A DNA stretch of 64,000 bases from Periweissella fabaria (GTDB lineage: Bacteria; Bacillota; Bacilli; Lactobacillales; Lactobacillaceae): assembly GCF_918814575.1 (NCBI RefSeq), contig NZ_CAKKNS010000002.1, forward strand, positions 62,001 through 126,000, written 5' to 3'. Below are positions 35,682-45,336 of this stretch, piece after piece. Positions within the stretch are counted from its first letter, which is position 1. The number at the start of each line of letters is the position of its first letter. Under the pieces are notes generated by a model. That model did no database searches. It was not told the origin of the DNA and saw only the letters and a program-made list of their open reading frames with translations. A program made the translations under genes and the position numbers.

Positions 35682-37367
35682 TTGGAAGTTGTAACAAAGA
35701 TTACGAATATCGAGTTCGGGTCAATGGTTAATGCTGCCGCACAAAAATTGACCGAGAATGCCGAAAAAATTAATAAATTAAACGTGTTCCCTGTGCCAGA
35801 CGGTGATACTGGAACTAACATGTCACTTTCAATGAATAGTGGTGCACAGTACGAACGTGACGCCGTTGATACAACGGTTGGTGCTTTAGCGCAAGCGACA
35901 GCTAAAGGATTGTTGATGGGTGCCCGTGGTAACTCTGGGGTTATTTTGTCACAAATTTTCCGGGGATTTGCTAAATCTGTTGATGGTAAAGCAACGTTGA
36001 CTGCTCGTGATTTGGCAGATGCCTTGATGTCAGGAGCCGAAACTGCATATAAAGCCGTTATGAAGCCAACAGAAGGAACTATTTTGACCGTTATTCGTGA
36101 AGCTGCCAGTGCAGCTAATCAAGCGGCTAAGCATTCAGATGATGCTGTTTTAGTGATGAGTCAAACTGTTGAAGCCTCAGAAAAGGCATTAGCTTCAACA
36201 CCTGATTTACTACCAGTGCTCAAAGAAGTTGGGGTTGTTGATTCAGGTGGTCAAGGTTTAGCATTTGTGCTTCAAGCGTTTTACGAAGCATTATCAGGTG
36301 AAATTGCAGCAAGTGATATTCAAATACCTGATAACGCTGAATTAGAAGAAATGGTCAAAGGCTTACACGCTGGGGCCCAAGCACAACTCGATCCAGCCGA
36401 TATTGAATATGGTTACTGTACCGAAGTGATGGTGCAAATTGGTAAGGGAACAACGTTTGATCATACTTTTGATTATGATGAATTCTATGCATATTTAGCT
36501 GGATTAGGTGATTCATTATTAGTCATCAATGATGATGAAATTGTGAAGATTCACGTGCATACTGAAGATCCAGGTGCTGTTATTTCATGGGGTACACACT
36601 ATGGTTCATTAGTGAAAGTTAAAGTTGATAACATGCGTGACCAACAACAAGCAGTTATTGATGCACAACATACTGAAGATGCCAAAGAAGCACAAGCAGC
36701 AAAGGAAGCGCCTGAAACTGCTATTTTAGCGGTCTCAGCCGGAGAAGGATTATCTGAGCTTTACTTAGCATCAGGGGCAACGGGCATTATTGATGGTGGT
36801 CAAACCAATAATCCTTCAACCGCTGATATTCTAGCTGCTGTTGAAGCAAGTGGTGCTAAGCAAGTAATTATTTTGCCAAATAATGGTAATATTTTCATGG
36901 CAGCTGAACAAGCAGTTGAAGTTGCTGAAATACCAGTTCAAGTGGTACACACTAAAACATTACAACAAGGTTTGACGGCATTGTTTGCATATAATCCAAT
37001 GAATGATTTGGATACTAATGTTGCGGCAATGGAAGAGAACAAGTTGACGGTTACTTCTGGTCAAGTAACGACAGCAGTTCGTGAAACAACAATTGATGGT
37101 CTTGAAATCCATGAAGGTGATTTCATTGGTATCATTGATGGTAAGTTACAAATCGCGGCAGCTGATTTACAAGCAGCAAGCATCCAAATGGTGCAAAAAA
37201 TGCTCGATGAAGATTCAGAAATTATTACAATTTTATACGGTGCCGATGCAACCGAAGCTGATGCAGAAACATTCGCCGCAGCAATTGCAGAAATTGATGA
37301 AGATCTTGAAGTAGAAATTCATCAAGGTGGTCAACCTGTTTACCCATTCTTGGTAGCAGTTGAATAA
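35682..37367 (+). CDS. fakA: Fatty acid kinase ATP-binding subunit FakA (YloV, DAK2 domain)
   Basis: Phosphorylates fatty acids held by a FakB partner, allowing exogenous fatty acids to enter phospholipid synthesis through PlsX/PlsY. It is 561 residues: N-terminal DhaL-type nucleotide domain with PVPDGDTGTN (about 37-46; Asp40 and Asp42 bind Mg) and GARGNSGVILSQIFRG, a middle domain, and a C-terminal FakB-like domain (AVSAGEGLSELY, DGGQTNNPSTADI). It starts with TTG at 35682 after CTAGGAGG. FakB is not in this window, but plsX lies 2 kb downstream. Confidence 0.92.
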   Translation: MEVVTKITNIEFGSMVNAAAQKLTENAEKINKLNVFPVPDGDTGTNMSLSMNSGAQYERDAVDTTVGALAQATAKGLLMGARGNSGVILSQIFRGFAKSVDGKATLTARDLADALMSGAETAYKAVMKPTEGTILTVIREAASAANQAAKHSDDAVLVMSQTVEASEKALASTPDLLPVLKEVGVVDSGGQGLAFVLQAFYEALSGEIAASDIQIPDNAELEEMVKGLHAGAQAQLDPADIEYGYCTEVMVQIGKGTTFDHTFDYDEFYAYLAGLGDSLLVINDDEIVKIHVHTEDPGAVISWGTHYGSLVKVKVDNMRDQQQAVIDAQHTEDAKEAQAAKEAPETAILAVSAGEGLSELYLASGATGIIDGGQTNNPSTADILAAVEASGAKQVIILPNNGNIFMAAEQAVEVAEIPVQVVHTKTLQQGLTALFAYNPMNDLDTNVAAMEENKLTVTSGQVTTAVRETTIDGLEIHEGDFIGIIDGKLQIAAADLQAASIQMVQKMLDEDSEIITILYGADATEADAETFAAAIAEIDEDLEVEIHQGGQPVYPFLVAVE

Positions 37368-37377
37368 GGATATATTT

Positions 37378-37416
37378 AAGATCTTTGCTATCGTTTCGAT
37401 AGTAAAGATCTTTTTA
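37378..37416 (+). terminator. Terminator after fakA
   Basis: A 16-bp stem with one G-T pair (37378-37393 with 37397-37412), 3-base loop, T run. Confidence 0.93.
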
Positions 37417-37440
37417 GTATGCGACATGAAGTTCGTGCCG

Positions 37441-37454
37441 CAAACGCATGTTCG
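37441..37454. promoter_or_regulatory. LexA (SOS) box on the recG promoter
   Basis: Read on the minus strand, CGAACATGCGTTTG fits the Gram-positive LexA/DinR consensus CGAACRNRYGTTYG at all defined positions. It ends 5 bases before the recG -10, where a bound repressor would block the promoter. Confidence 0.6.
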
Positions 37455-37456
37455 TT

Positions 37457-37465
37457 TGGTATAAT
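37457..37465 (+). promoter_or_regulatory. recG promoter, extended -10 type
   Basis: TGG-TATAAT with the hexamer at 37460-37465. No good -35. Confidence 0.6.
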
Positions 37466-37494
37466 GAATATACTAATAGACCGGAGGAAAATTG

Positions 37495-39549
37495 ATGAGT
37501 GAGTCAGCAAAAATAGCCCCATCCCTTGAAGATAATATTACTGTTTTAAGTGGAGTCGGTGAAAAACGGGCCCAAGCATTAAACGCCTTGGGAATCTTTA
37601 CCATTGCCGATTTATTGGAATATTTTCCTTTTCGTTACGATGATTTAGCTGCTAAAGTTCCAACAGCAACCCAAGATGGTGAAAAAGTAACTTTTAAAGG
37701 GATTGTTTCATCTGAGCCGGTTATGGTTCGGATGGGGTATAAAAAATCCCGGTTAACTTTTAATATTTTAATTGGTTATGAAAATGTAAAAGTTAGTTTT
37801 TTTAATCAACCATGGTTAAAAGAAAAAATTAAACTTGAAAGTGAGATTGCCGTCTATGGTACATACGATGCGATTCATCAAAGTTTAGCTGCCATGAAAG
37901 TCATTCAACAAGAAGCTGATAGTTTGGCTGGGATTTATCCAGCCTCAAAAGCGGTGCAAGCTAAGACCATTCATAGCTTAATTGAACAAGCGTACGGAAA
38001 ATATCACCAATTAATTGATGACTTAGTACCGCAACCATTACGGCAAAAATATCGGTTACTTAATCGGCAAACGATGATTCGTGATATGCATTTTCCAGCT
38101 GATATGCCGGCTGCCCATGCTGCTCGTCGGACAGCTGCTTTTGAAGAATTTTTCTTATTTCAGATGAATTTGCAACTAGTTAAAATGGCGGATACTAAGA
38201 ATCATGGGCGAAGTATTGAATTTGATAATCAATTAATTCAAGCATTTATTAAGACACTCCCATTTGAATTAACAGCTGCCCAAAAAAAGGTCGTTAATGA
38301 GATTGCGTTTGATATGAAAAGGCCAATTCACATGAATCGCTTACTTCAAGGGGATGTTGGTTCAGGGAAAACCGTTGTTGCGGCTATTGAAGCATATGCT
38401 GCTGCGACAGCAGGTATGCAAACTGCAATTATGGCCCCGACTGAAATATTAGCGCAGCAACATGCTAAGAGTTTTGGTAAGTTTTTTGCGACAATTCCAG
38501 ACATCCGGGTTGAATTATTGACTGGTGCGACCAAAGCTGCCGCTCGTCGGCAAGTGTTAGCCGATTTAGTTAGTGGTGAAATTGATATGATTATTGGAAC
38601 GCATGCGTTAATTCAGGATGGAATTGAGTTTCATAATCTTGGTTTAGCAATTATTGATGAACAACATCGCTTTGGTGTTAAACAACGGGCCGTGCTACGT
38701 GAAAAAGGGATGAATCCCGACATTCTAGCGATGACGGCCACCCCAATCCCCCGGACATTGGCGATTACCGCTTACGGTGAGATGGATGTTTCAATTATTG
38801 ACCAGTTACCAGCTGGTCGAAAACCAATTGAAACTCGGTGGTTAAAGACGGATGCGTATGACCAAGCAATCGCTTTTATGCGTCAGGAAATTAAAGCCGG
38901 TGCTCAAGCTTATATTGTCACACCGTTGATTGAAGAATCGGAAGCTCTTGATGTTCAAAATGCTACCGCTATTTATGAAGAATTAGCTGATTTTTTAGCG
39001 CCTAACATCAAAGTGGGCTTATTGCATGGGCGAATGAAAAATGATGAAAAAGATGCTGTGATGCAAAAATTTAAGGCTAATGAATTTCAAGTCTTAGTCG
39101 CCACGACCGTGATTGAAGTGGGGGTTGATGTACCAAATGCAACGGTAATGTTGATTTTGGATGCCGATCGCTTTGGCCTTGCGCAACTACACCAATTACG
39201 TGGCCGCGTAGGTCGGGGTGATAAACAATCATATACGTTACTACTAGCAGATCCTAAAACCCAATATGGTAAGGATCGAATGGATATTATGACCAAAACA
39301 ACGAATGGTTTTGTCTTAGCGCAAAAAGATTTAGAGTTACGTGGTCAAGGGGATATTTTAGGTCAAAAGCAATCAGGAATGCCTGATTTTAAAGTTGGCG
39401 ATCCGGTCGCTGATTTAAAGATGTTAGAAATTGCCCAACAAGAAGCAATTACAATTATTACCCAACCTAACTGGGACAGTGTTCAAACGAACGCAGCTTT
39501 GGTACAATATTTATCAAACAGAATGGCACGCTATCGTAACTTAGATTAG
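37495..39549 (+). CDS. recG: ATP-dependent DNA helicase RecG
   Basis: Remodels stalled replication forks and branch-migrates Holliday junctions. It is 684 residues: N-terminal wedge/OB domain, DEAD-type motor with Walker A GDVGSGKT at 286-293, DEQH box near 388 and helicase motif VATTVIEVGVDVPNA, then the C-terminal RecG motif region (LRGRVGRGDKQSYTLL). The ATG at 37495 follows CCGGAGG; a TTG one codon earlier is possible. A probable LexA box covers its promoter. plsX follows 27 bases later. Confidence 0.95.
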   Translation: MSESAKIAPSLEDNITVLSGVGEKRAQALNALGIFTIADLLEYFPFRYDDLAAKVPTATQDGEKVTFKGIVSSEPVMVRMGYKKSRLTFNILIGYENVKVSFFNQPWLKEKIKLESEIAVYGTYDAIHQSLAAMKVIQQEADSLAGIYPASKAVQAKTIHSLIEQAYGKYHQLIDDLVPQPLRQKYRLLNRQTMIRDMHFPADMPAAHAARRTAAFEEFFLFQMNLQLVKMADTKNHGRSIEFDNQLIQAFIKTLPFELTAAQKKVVNEIAFDMKRPIHMNRLLQGDVGSGKTVVAAIEAYAAATAGMQTAIMAPTEILAQQHAKSFGKFFATIPDIRVELLTGATKAAARRQVLADLVSGEIDMIIGTHALIQDGIEFHNLGLAIIDEQHRFGVKQRAVLREKGMNPDILAMTATPIPRTLAITAYGEMDVSIIDQLPAGRKPIETRWLKTDAYDQAIAFMRQEIKAGAQAYIVTPLIEESEALDVQNATAIYEELADFLAPNIKVGLLHGRMKNDEKDAVMQKFKANEFQVLVATTVIEVGVDVPNATVMLILDADRFGLAQLHQLRGRVGRGDKQSYTLLLADPKTQYGKDRMDIMTKTTNGFVLAQKDLELRGQGDILGQKQSGMPDFKVGDPVADLKMLEIAQQEAITIITQPNWDSVQTNAALVQYLSNRMARYRNLD

Positions 39550-39576
39550 TGCTGGTTAAATGGAGAAGAGAAGACG

Positions 39577-40614
39577 ATGAAAATTGCAGTTGATGCGATG
39601 GGTGGCGATTACGCCCCCTTGGAAATTGTTAAAGGGGTTGAAAAATCTCGTGATCAATTTAGTGATATTGAATTTATTTTATTTGGGGATGAAGCAAAAA
39701 TCAAAGCAGTCTTAAAAGATGATACGCGAGTAACCATTCAGCATACTGACGATATGATTGAAATGGGTGAAGAACCCGTTCGAGCTATTCGACGTAAAAA
39801 GAATTCATCAATGGTGTTAGCTGCAAATGCTGTTAAAAATGGTGAGGCGGATGCATTTTTCTCCGCCGGTAATACTGGGGCGATTTTGGCTGCTGGGATT
39901 TTTATTGTTGGTCGGATTAAAGGAATTGATCGGCCAGCCTTAGCGACTGTTTTACCATCAGTTAGTGGCCCCCATGATTCATTTGTGATGATGGATATGG
40001 GTGCCAATGCCGAATCAAAAGCCGCCCACCTCTACCAATATGGTTTCTTAGGTGATTTCTATGCTGAAAAAGTGCTTGGCTTTGAAAACCCTCGCGTCGG
40101 TCTTTTGAATTTAGGAACTGAAGAAGATAAAGGTGACGAAGTTCATAAAGAAGCTTGGCAACTTTTGAATAAAGCACCTAAATTGAACTACATTGGTAAC
40201 GTTGAAGCCCGGGAACTCCTTAACGGAGCCGCTGATGTGGTTGTTACCGATGGTTCAAATGGGAACACCGCTTTAAAAGCCATTGAAGGTACGGCCTTGA
40301 CGATTATTAACTTGTTAAAAGAGTCAATCCTTGGTGGTGGTGTTAAAGCCAAGCTTGGGGGCTTATTAATTAAAGATGCTTTACGTGGAATGCGTGATAA
40401 AATGGATTATACTAAAGCTGGTGGGGCAGTTTTACTAGGGGTAAACGCACCAGTTGTTAAGACCCACGGTTCAGCTAAAGAACAAGAAGTTGCCAATACA
40501 TTTGCACAAATTCATACGATGGTGCAAAATGGACTAGTACCAGCAATTCAAGATTACATTGCTAATCATGCCGATGTAATTAAGGCTACTACAACTGAAG
40601 AAGATAAAGGATAA
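39577..40614 (+). CDS. plsX: Phosphate acyltransferase PlsX
   Basis: Converts acyl-ACP to acyl-phosphate for PlsY, the entry to phospholipid synthesis. It is 345 residues, with the family start [26 protein letters not shown] near 93, and [18 protein letters not shown] near 227. It lies between recG and acpP, the conserved recG-plsX-acpP-rnc order, and 4 bases ahead of acpP. Confidence 0.95.
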   Translation: MKIAVDAMGGDYAPLEIVKGVEKSRDQFSDIEFILFGDEAKIKAVLKDDTRVTIQHTDDMIEMGEEPVRAIRRKKNSSMVLAANAVKNGEADAFFSAGNTGAILAAGIFIVGRIKGIDRPALATVLPSVSGPHDSFVMMDMGANAESKAAHLYQYGFLGDFYAEKVLGFENPRVGLLNLGTEEDKGDEVHKEAWQLLNKAPKLNYIGNVEARELLNGAADVVVTDGSNGNTALKAIEGTALTIINLLKESILGGGVKAKLGGLLIKDALRGMRDKMDYTKAGGAVLLGVNAPVVKTHGSAKEQEVANTFAQIHTMVQNGLVPAIQDYIANHADVIKATTTEEDKG

Positions 40615-40618
40615 TCAA

Positions 40619-40870
40619 ATGACTAAACAAGATATTTACAACACTATTAGTGCTTCAATTATGGAACAATTTAGCTTAAGTGCAGATAAAATTAACCCAT
40701 CATTGAATTTTTTGAATGATATTGATGCAGATTCAATTGACTTTGTAGAATTGGTATTAGATTTAGAAGATCACTTTGATGTTGAAATTCCAGATGAAGA
40801 TGCGGAAAAGTTAGTTACTTTACAAAGTACGGTCGATTACATTGCCGATAAAAAAGGTATTACAGCTTAA
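40619..40870 (+). CDS. acpP: Acyl carrier protein
   Basis: An 83-residue four-helix carrier protein. The phosphopantetheine attachment Ser39 is in DADSIDF (the usual form is DSLD). The acidic recognition helix LVLDLEDHFDVEIPDEDAEK follows. AAAGGA in the end of plsX acts as its ribosome binding site, so the two are coupled. Together with PlsX it feeds phospholipid synthesis. It is not within a fab cluster here, so this is probably the plsX-linked copy. Confidence 0.94.
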   Translation: MTKQDIYNTISASIMEQFSLSADKINPSLNFLNDIDADSIDFVELVLDLEDHFDVEIPDEDAEKLVTLQSTVDYIADKKGITA

Positions 40871-40878
40871 ATTACAAT

Positions 40879-40925
40879 AAAAGGATTAGTTAATGACTGT
40901 CGGTCGTTAACTAATCCTTTTTTAC
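40879..40925 (+). terminator. Terminator after acpP
   Basis: A 19-bp stem with one G-T pair (40879-40897 with 40903-40921), 5-base loop, T run. Confidence 0.94.
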
Positions 40926-40996
40926 TAAAAAAATGTCTGATAGGCTGGATTATCCCAAGTAACTACGCAATTAACAAGAAATACAAGCTTAATTAA

Positions 40997-41005
40997 TGTT
41001 ATAAT
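40997..41005 (+). promoter_or_regulatory. rnc operon promoter, extended -10 type
   Basis: TGT-TATAAT with the hexamer at 41000-41005. The leader to rnc is about 50 bases. Confidence 0.6.
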
Positions 41006-41058
41006 TTAATATGGCATTTGTATGCATTTTTATTGCCTACTATGGGAGGAATAAGGAC

Positions 41059-41760
41059 GTGTTAGATAAATTACACACACAATTAGAAAAACAATTTGGA
41101 ATTCGGTTCAACAACCAAAGTTTATTAGTTGAAGCCTTTACCCAAGGAAATTATTTAAACGAACATCCAAAATTTAAAGGCCGTGATTATCAACGGCTCG
41201 AGTTTTTAGGGGATGCGGTTATGCAATTGCAAACCGCGCAATATCTATATAAAAATTATCCATCGTGGGATGAAGGTCAATTAACTGAATTACGGATTGC
41301 GATGGTCCAAACACGCTCCTTTGCGTTGTTAGCTAAAGAATTATCATTTAATGAGTACATTCTTTTAGGACATGGTGAGGAACTAAATGGTGCCCGCAAT
41401 CGTGATTCACTGTTAGAAGATGTATGGGAAGCTTTTATTGGAGCTCTGTATCTTGATCAAGGTGCTGATGTTGTCACTGCCTTTTTGACACAACATATGT
41501 TTAACAAAATTCAAACAGGTTTTTATGATCAATTTATTGATTATAAAAGTAAATTACAAGAATTGTTACAAAAAAATGGAGCAGTTCAGATTAAATATCA
41601 AAAACTTAGTCAATCAGAACTCGATGAACATAATCAACAACGCTTTACAGTTGCAGTTGAGGTTGAAGGAAAAGTTTTAACAACTGGTAATGGTAGCTCA
41701 TTAAAAAATGCTGAAAAGGCCTCTGCACGTGCAGCCTACCAACAATTAACGCAAAAGTAG
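41059..41760 (+). CDS. rnc: Ribonuclease III
   Basis: Double-strand-specific endonuclease that processes rRNA precursors and structured mRNAs. It is 233 residues: catalytic domain with RLEFLGDAV at 46-54 (Glu48, Asp52) and LLEDVWEAFIGAL near 115, then a C-terminal dsRNA-binding domain (KSKLQELLQKNG, GNGSSLKNAEKASARAAY). GTG at 41059 is taken as start because GGGAGGA is just upstream; the frame is open to an ATG at 41011, but that lies only a few bases after the promoter. smc follows after 7 bases. Confidence 0.93.
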   Translation: MLDKLHTQLEKQFGIRFNNQSLLVEAFTQGNYLNEHPKFKGRDYQRLEFLGDAVMQLQTAQYLYKNYPSWDEGQLTELRIAMVQTRSFALLAKELSFNEYILLGHGEELNGARNRDSLLEDVWEAFIGALYLDQGADVVTAFLTQHMFNKIQTGFYDQFIDYKSKLQELLQKNGAVQIKYQKLSQSELDEHNQQRFTVAVEVEGKVLTTGNGSSLKNAEKASARAAYQQLTQK

Positions 41761-41767
41761 GAACATT

Positions 41768-44700
41768 ATGAAGCTCAAGTCTTTGGAAATCAGCGGCTTT
41801 AAATCATTCGCTGATAAAACAAAAATTGAATTTAAACCAGGTATGACTGGGATTGTTGGGCCTAATGGGTCTGGTAAATCTAATATTATCGAAGCAATTC
41901 GGTGGGTAATGGGTGAACAATCAGCTAAAGGTCTGCGTGGTGAAAAAATGCAAGATGTTATCTTTGGTGGTACGAGTAAACGTAGCCCGTTAAATCGCGC
42001 CGAAGTAACGATTGTCTTTGATAATAGTGATCACTATTTAAAGACAGATTTTACTGAAATTCGGATTAGTCGCCGTTTGTATCGCTCCGGTGAATCAAAT
42101 TATTTAATCAATGGACAAGATGTCCGTTTGCGAGACATTGTCGAATTATTCATGGATACTGGTCTGGGACGGGAAAGTTTTTCCATTATCTCACAAGGTC
42201 GAGTTGAGGCTATTTTTAATTCTAAGGCTGAAGATCGCCGAACAATTATTGAAGAAGTTGCTGGAGTTTATAAATATAAACAAAATAAAGAGCGGGCCCA
42301 AAAAGAACTTAAGCAAACGCAAGAAAATCTTGATCGGGTTGAAGATATTTTGCAAGAAGTTGCTGATCGCGTTGAACCACTTAGCCGACAAGCAGCGGTT
42401 GCCCAAGATTATATAGCACAAAAGCAGCAATATGATGCCCTTGAGAAATCTCGTTTAGTTATTGAAATTGATGAATATCAACATATTCAAACAGCTAGCG
42501 GACTAAAAACAGCCCAATTAGATACGATTATTACTAATCAACAGGCTGAGATTAATCAAAAGTCCCGACAATTAAAAGAACTTAAAAATAATCAACAAGC
42601 TTTGCATATTGAACGTGAACAGTTACAAACACGTTTGGTTACGTTAGCGCAAACTAGTGAACGCTTAAATGGATTACAAAATATTACTGCTGAACGTGAG
42701 CAAACCCGAACGAGCAGCATTCAAGAATTGACGGGCAGTTTAAAACAAGTTACCAATAATCTCGCTCAAGTTAAGGCTAAACTAGCTGATAAGCAAGGAG
42801 CCTTAAGCGAGCAAGAAGCCGAAATTAAAACAGTGGAAGCGGAATTAGGACAGTTAAGTAATCAAACGGCTGCTAGTCGGATTACACAATTACAAGCAGA
42901 GGTTACTGCTGCTGAACAAGCGCATTTTACAGATTTAAAAACGCAAGTTACATTACAAAATGCAGTCCAAAATGCAGTCCATAATTTAAAACAAGCCACA
43001 ACAACCAATTCAGATGGACAGGCGCAATTAGTGACTAGTCAGTCCAAATTGGCACTTGTTACTGAAGAACACCAATCTTTAGAACAACAATTAAAGACGG
43101 CACAAGCTATTCAGCAAAAAACGCAAAAAGAATTTGATAGTTTAACAAATGACTACCAAGTTGCACACCAACAACAAAAACAAAATCAACAAGCGTGGTT
43201 AGATGGACTAGCTTTAGTTAAACAAGCTCAAGCCCGCTTAGAATCCTTGCAAACGTTGGATAATGAGTATACCGGTTATTATCAAGGGGTTCGTAATTTA
43301 ATGCGTCAGCGTGAGCAATTCCCGGACATTGCAGGCGTTGTCGCTGACCTACTACATGTGCCGGCTAATTTTAGTAAAGCAATTGAAGTTGCCTTAGGTG
43401 GTGCACTACAACAAGTAGTGGTAACTAATGAACAAGCGGCAAAAGTTGCGGTTGAATTTTTAACTAAACAACGCTTAGGCCGAGTGACGTTTTTACCTTT
43501 AAATGTTATCAAGGGCCGGAATTTATCGGAACACCAAGTGCAAGCAATTAAATCATTGCCGGGCTTTGAAGGAATTGCAAGTGATTTAATAAGTTGTGAG
43601 CCGAGTTACCAAAAGATTTTAACGCATTTATTAGGGACCACCGTAATTGCAGCTGATTTAGATAGTGCAACTGCTATTGCACGTATCGGGCAACACCGCT
43701 TTAAAATTGTAACTTTGGATGGTCAAGTAATTAATCCAGGGGGTTCAATTACTGGAGGAGCACAACGAAATGATAATAATGGAGTTCTCCAACAAAAAAC
43801 CGAAATTGATCAATTAACTAAAGCGGTTGGCACGATGCAAGCAGAGCTAGCTAGTTCTGAAGCTAAAGTACAAGCATTTGATCAACAAATTAGTGATTTA
43901 ACGGAAGCTGGTACAGCAAAACGTTCAGAATTGGCAATTTGCAATGAAGATGTTCAGATTTTAACTTCTAAGGTTAAACTAGCACTTGAAAATGTTAACC
44001 ATGTCCAAAATCAAGTTGAACACTTAATGCATCAACAAAAGTCATTTAGTGATAATGTATCTACAATTACACAGAATGATGCCGATAATAAAGCTAAACT
44101 TATGGCTTTGGATGACCATATTAAACAACTAGAGACCAAAATTACCGCCGCAAAAGCTGAAATTGAGGCCTTATCACAAAGTCAAACGACTTTAAGTGAA
44201 CGGATTTTTGCGAAACGAGAATGGCTTGCTGGACAACGAGCCACAGCTACGGCCTTAGCTAGTGATGTGACCTCATTAGAACAACAAGTTGGAACCTTAA
44301 GTAAAAATCGCCAACAAATGGAACAACGCCTTGCGTTATTTACGGCGGGGGGCGATGAATTAGAACAAGCTCGTGAACGCGCGCAACAGGAATTAGTGGT
44401 TGCACAAGCCGATTATCAACAGGCAACAACTGATTTGGCAGTAATCAAAACCAAGTTAACGCAAACCGATAGTACAATTAACATTGTGGAGCAAGAACTT
44501 GATCGCTTACAAGGCACGCAACAATTAAGTCAACAGGAATTAAGTACGCTTACGGCCCAACAAGCACGTAATAGTGCCTTGCTAGAGCAAGCCCAAAAGC
44601 AATTAATGGCCGATTATGACTTAACAATCGAAGCGGCTAAGACCGAATTAGTTAACATGCCGATTGCTGAAATCAAAACGCAATTGAAGCTCATTAAGCG

Positions 44701-45319
44701 AGGATTAGATGAGCTAGGCGATGTTAACTTAGGTTCAATTACTGAATATCAAGAAGTGGCAAGCCGCCATGAGTTTTTAAGTAAGCAACAAGCCGATTTA
44801 GTTGCGGCTCGTGATAATTTGTTTGCAACAATGACTGAAATGGATGGTGAAGTGACACAACGCTTTAAAGCAACCTTTGATGCTGTCGCTAGTCAATTTA
44901 ATGCGATTTTTGGTCGAATGTTTGGTGGTGGTAAAGCCGAGTTACGATTAACTGATCCAGAACATTTATTAACCACTGGAATTGACATTATGGCCCAGCC
45001 ACCTGGCAAAAAGTTCCAACAAATGTCATTGCTTTCCGGTGGTGAAAAAGCATTAACCGCTATTACGTTACTTTTCTCAATTTTGGCAGTACGACCAGTA
45101 CCATTTGCGATTCTTGATGAAACCGAAGCGGCCTTGGATGATGCGAATGTGACCCGTTTTGCCCAGTATTTACACACATTTGAAAATGATACGCAATTTA
45201 TCGTGATTACACACCGTAAAGGGACAATGGTAAATGCAGATATGTTATACGGAATTACTATGCAAGAATCAGGAATTTCAAAACTTGTCGCGGTCAACTT
45301 AGCTGATATTAAGCAATAA
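41768..45319 (+). CDS. smc: Chromosome segregation protein SMC
   Basis: Condensin ATPase that organises and separates the chromosome. It is 1183 residues: head with Walker A GPNGSGKS at 31-38, long coiled coil, hinge at about 505-680 (VVADLLHVPANFSKAIEVALGGAL), return coiled coil, and the C-terminal head with signature LSGGEKALTA and Walker B FAILDETEAALDD. Its partners ScpA and ScpB are not in this window. It lies in the conserved rnc-smc-ftsY operon. Confidence 0.96.
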   Translation: MKLKSLEISGFKSFADKTKIEFKPGMTGIVGPNGSGKSNIIEAIRWVMGEQSAKGLRGEKMQDVIFGGTSKRSPLNRAEVTIVFDNSDHYLKTDFTEIRISRRLYRSGESNYLINGQDVRLRDIVELFMDTGLGRESFSIISQGRVEAIFNSKAEDRRTIIEEVAGVYKYKQNKERAQKELKQTQENLDRVEDILQEVADRVEPLSRQAAVAQDYIAQKQQYDALEKSRLVIEIDEYQHIQTASGLKTAQLDTIITNQQAEINQKSRQLKELKNNQQALHIEREQLQTRLVTLAQTSERLNGLQNITAEREQTRTSSIQELTGSLKQVTNNLAQVKAKLADKQGALSEQEAEIKTVEAELGQLSNQTAASRITQLQAEVTAAEQAHFTDLKTQVTLQNAVQNAVHNLKQATTTNSDGQAQLVTSQSKLALVTEEHQSLEQQLKTAQAIQQKTQKEFDSLTNDYQVAHQQQKQNQQAWLDGLALVKQAQARLESLQTLDNEYTGYYQGVRNLMRQREQFPDIAGVVADLLHVPANFSKAIEVALGGALQQVVVTNEQAAKVAVEFLTKQRLGRVTFLPLNVIKGRNLSEHQVQAIKSLPGFEGIASDLISCEPSYQKILTHLLGTTVIAADLDSATAIARIGQHRFKIVTLDGQVINPGGSITGGAQRNDNNGVLQQKTEIDQLTKAVGTMQAELASSEAKVQAFDQQISDLTEAGTAKRSELAICNEDVQILTSKVKLALENVNHVQNQVEHLMHQQKSFSDNVSTITQNDADNKAKLMALDDHIKQLETKITAAKAEIEALSQSQTTLSERIFAKREWLAGQRATATALASDVTSLEQQVGTLSKNRQQMEQRLALFTAGGDELEQARERAQQELVVAQADYQQATTDLAVIKTKLTQTDSTINIVEQELDRLQGTQQLSQQELSTLTAQQARNSALLEQAQKQLMADYDLTIEAAKTELVNMPIAEIKTQLKLIKRGLDELGDVNLGSITEYQEVASRHEFLSKQQADLVAARDNLFATMTEMDGEVTQRFKATFDAVASQFNAIFGRMFGGGKAELRLTDPEHLLTTGIDIMAQPPGKKFQQMSLLSGGEKALTAITLLFSILAVRPVPFAILDETEAALDDANVTRFAQYLHTFENDTQFIVITHRKGTMVNADMLYGITMQESGISKLVAVNLADIKQ

Positions 45320-45336
45320 AAAAGTGAGGAAATAAA

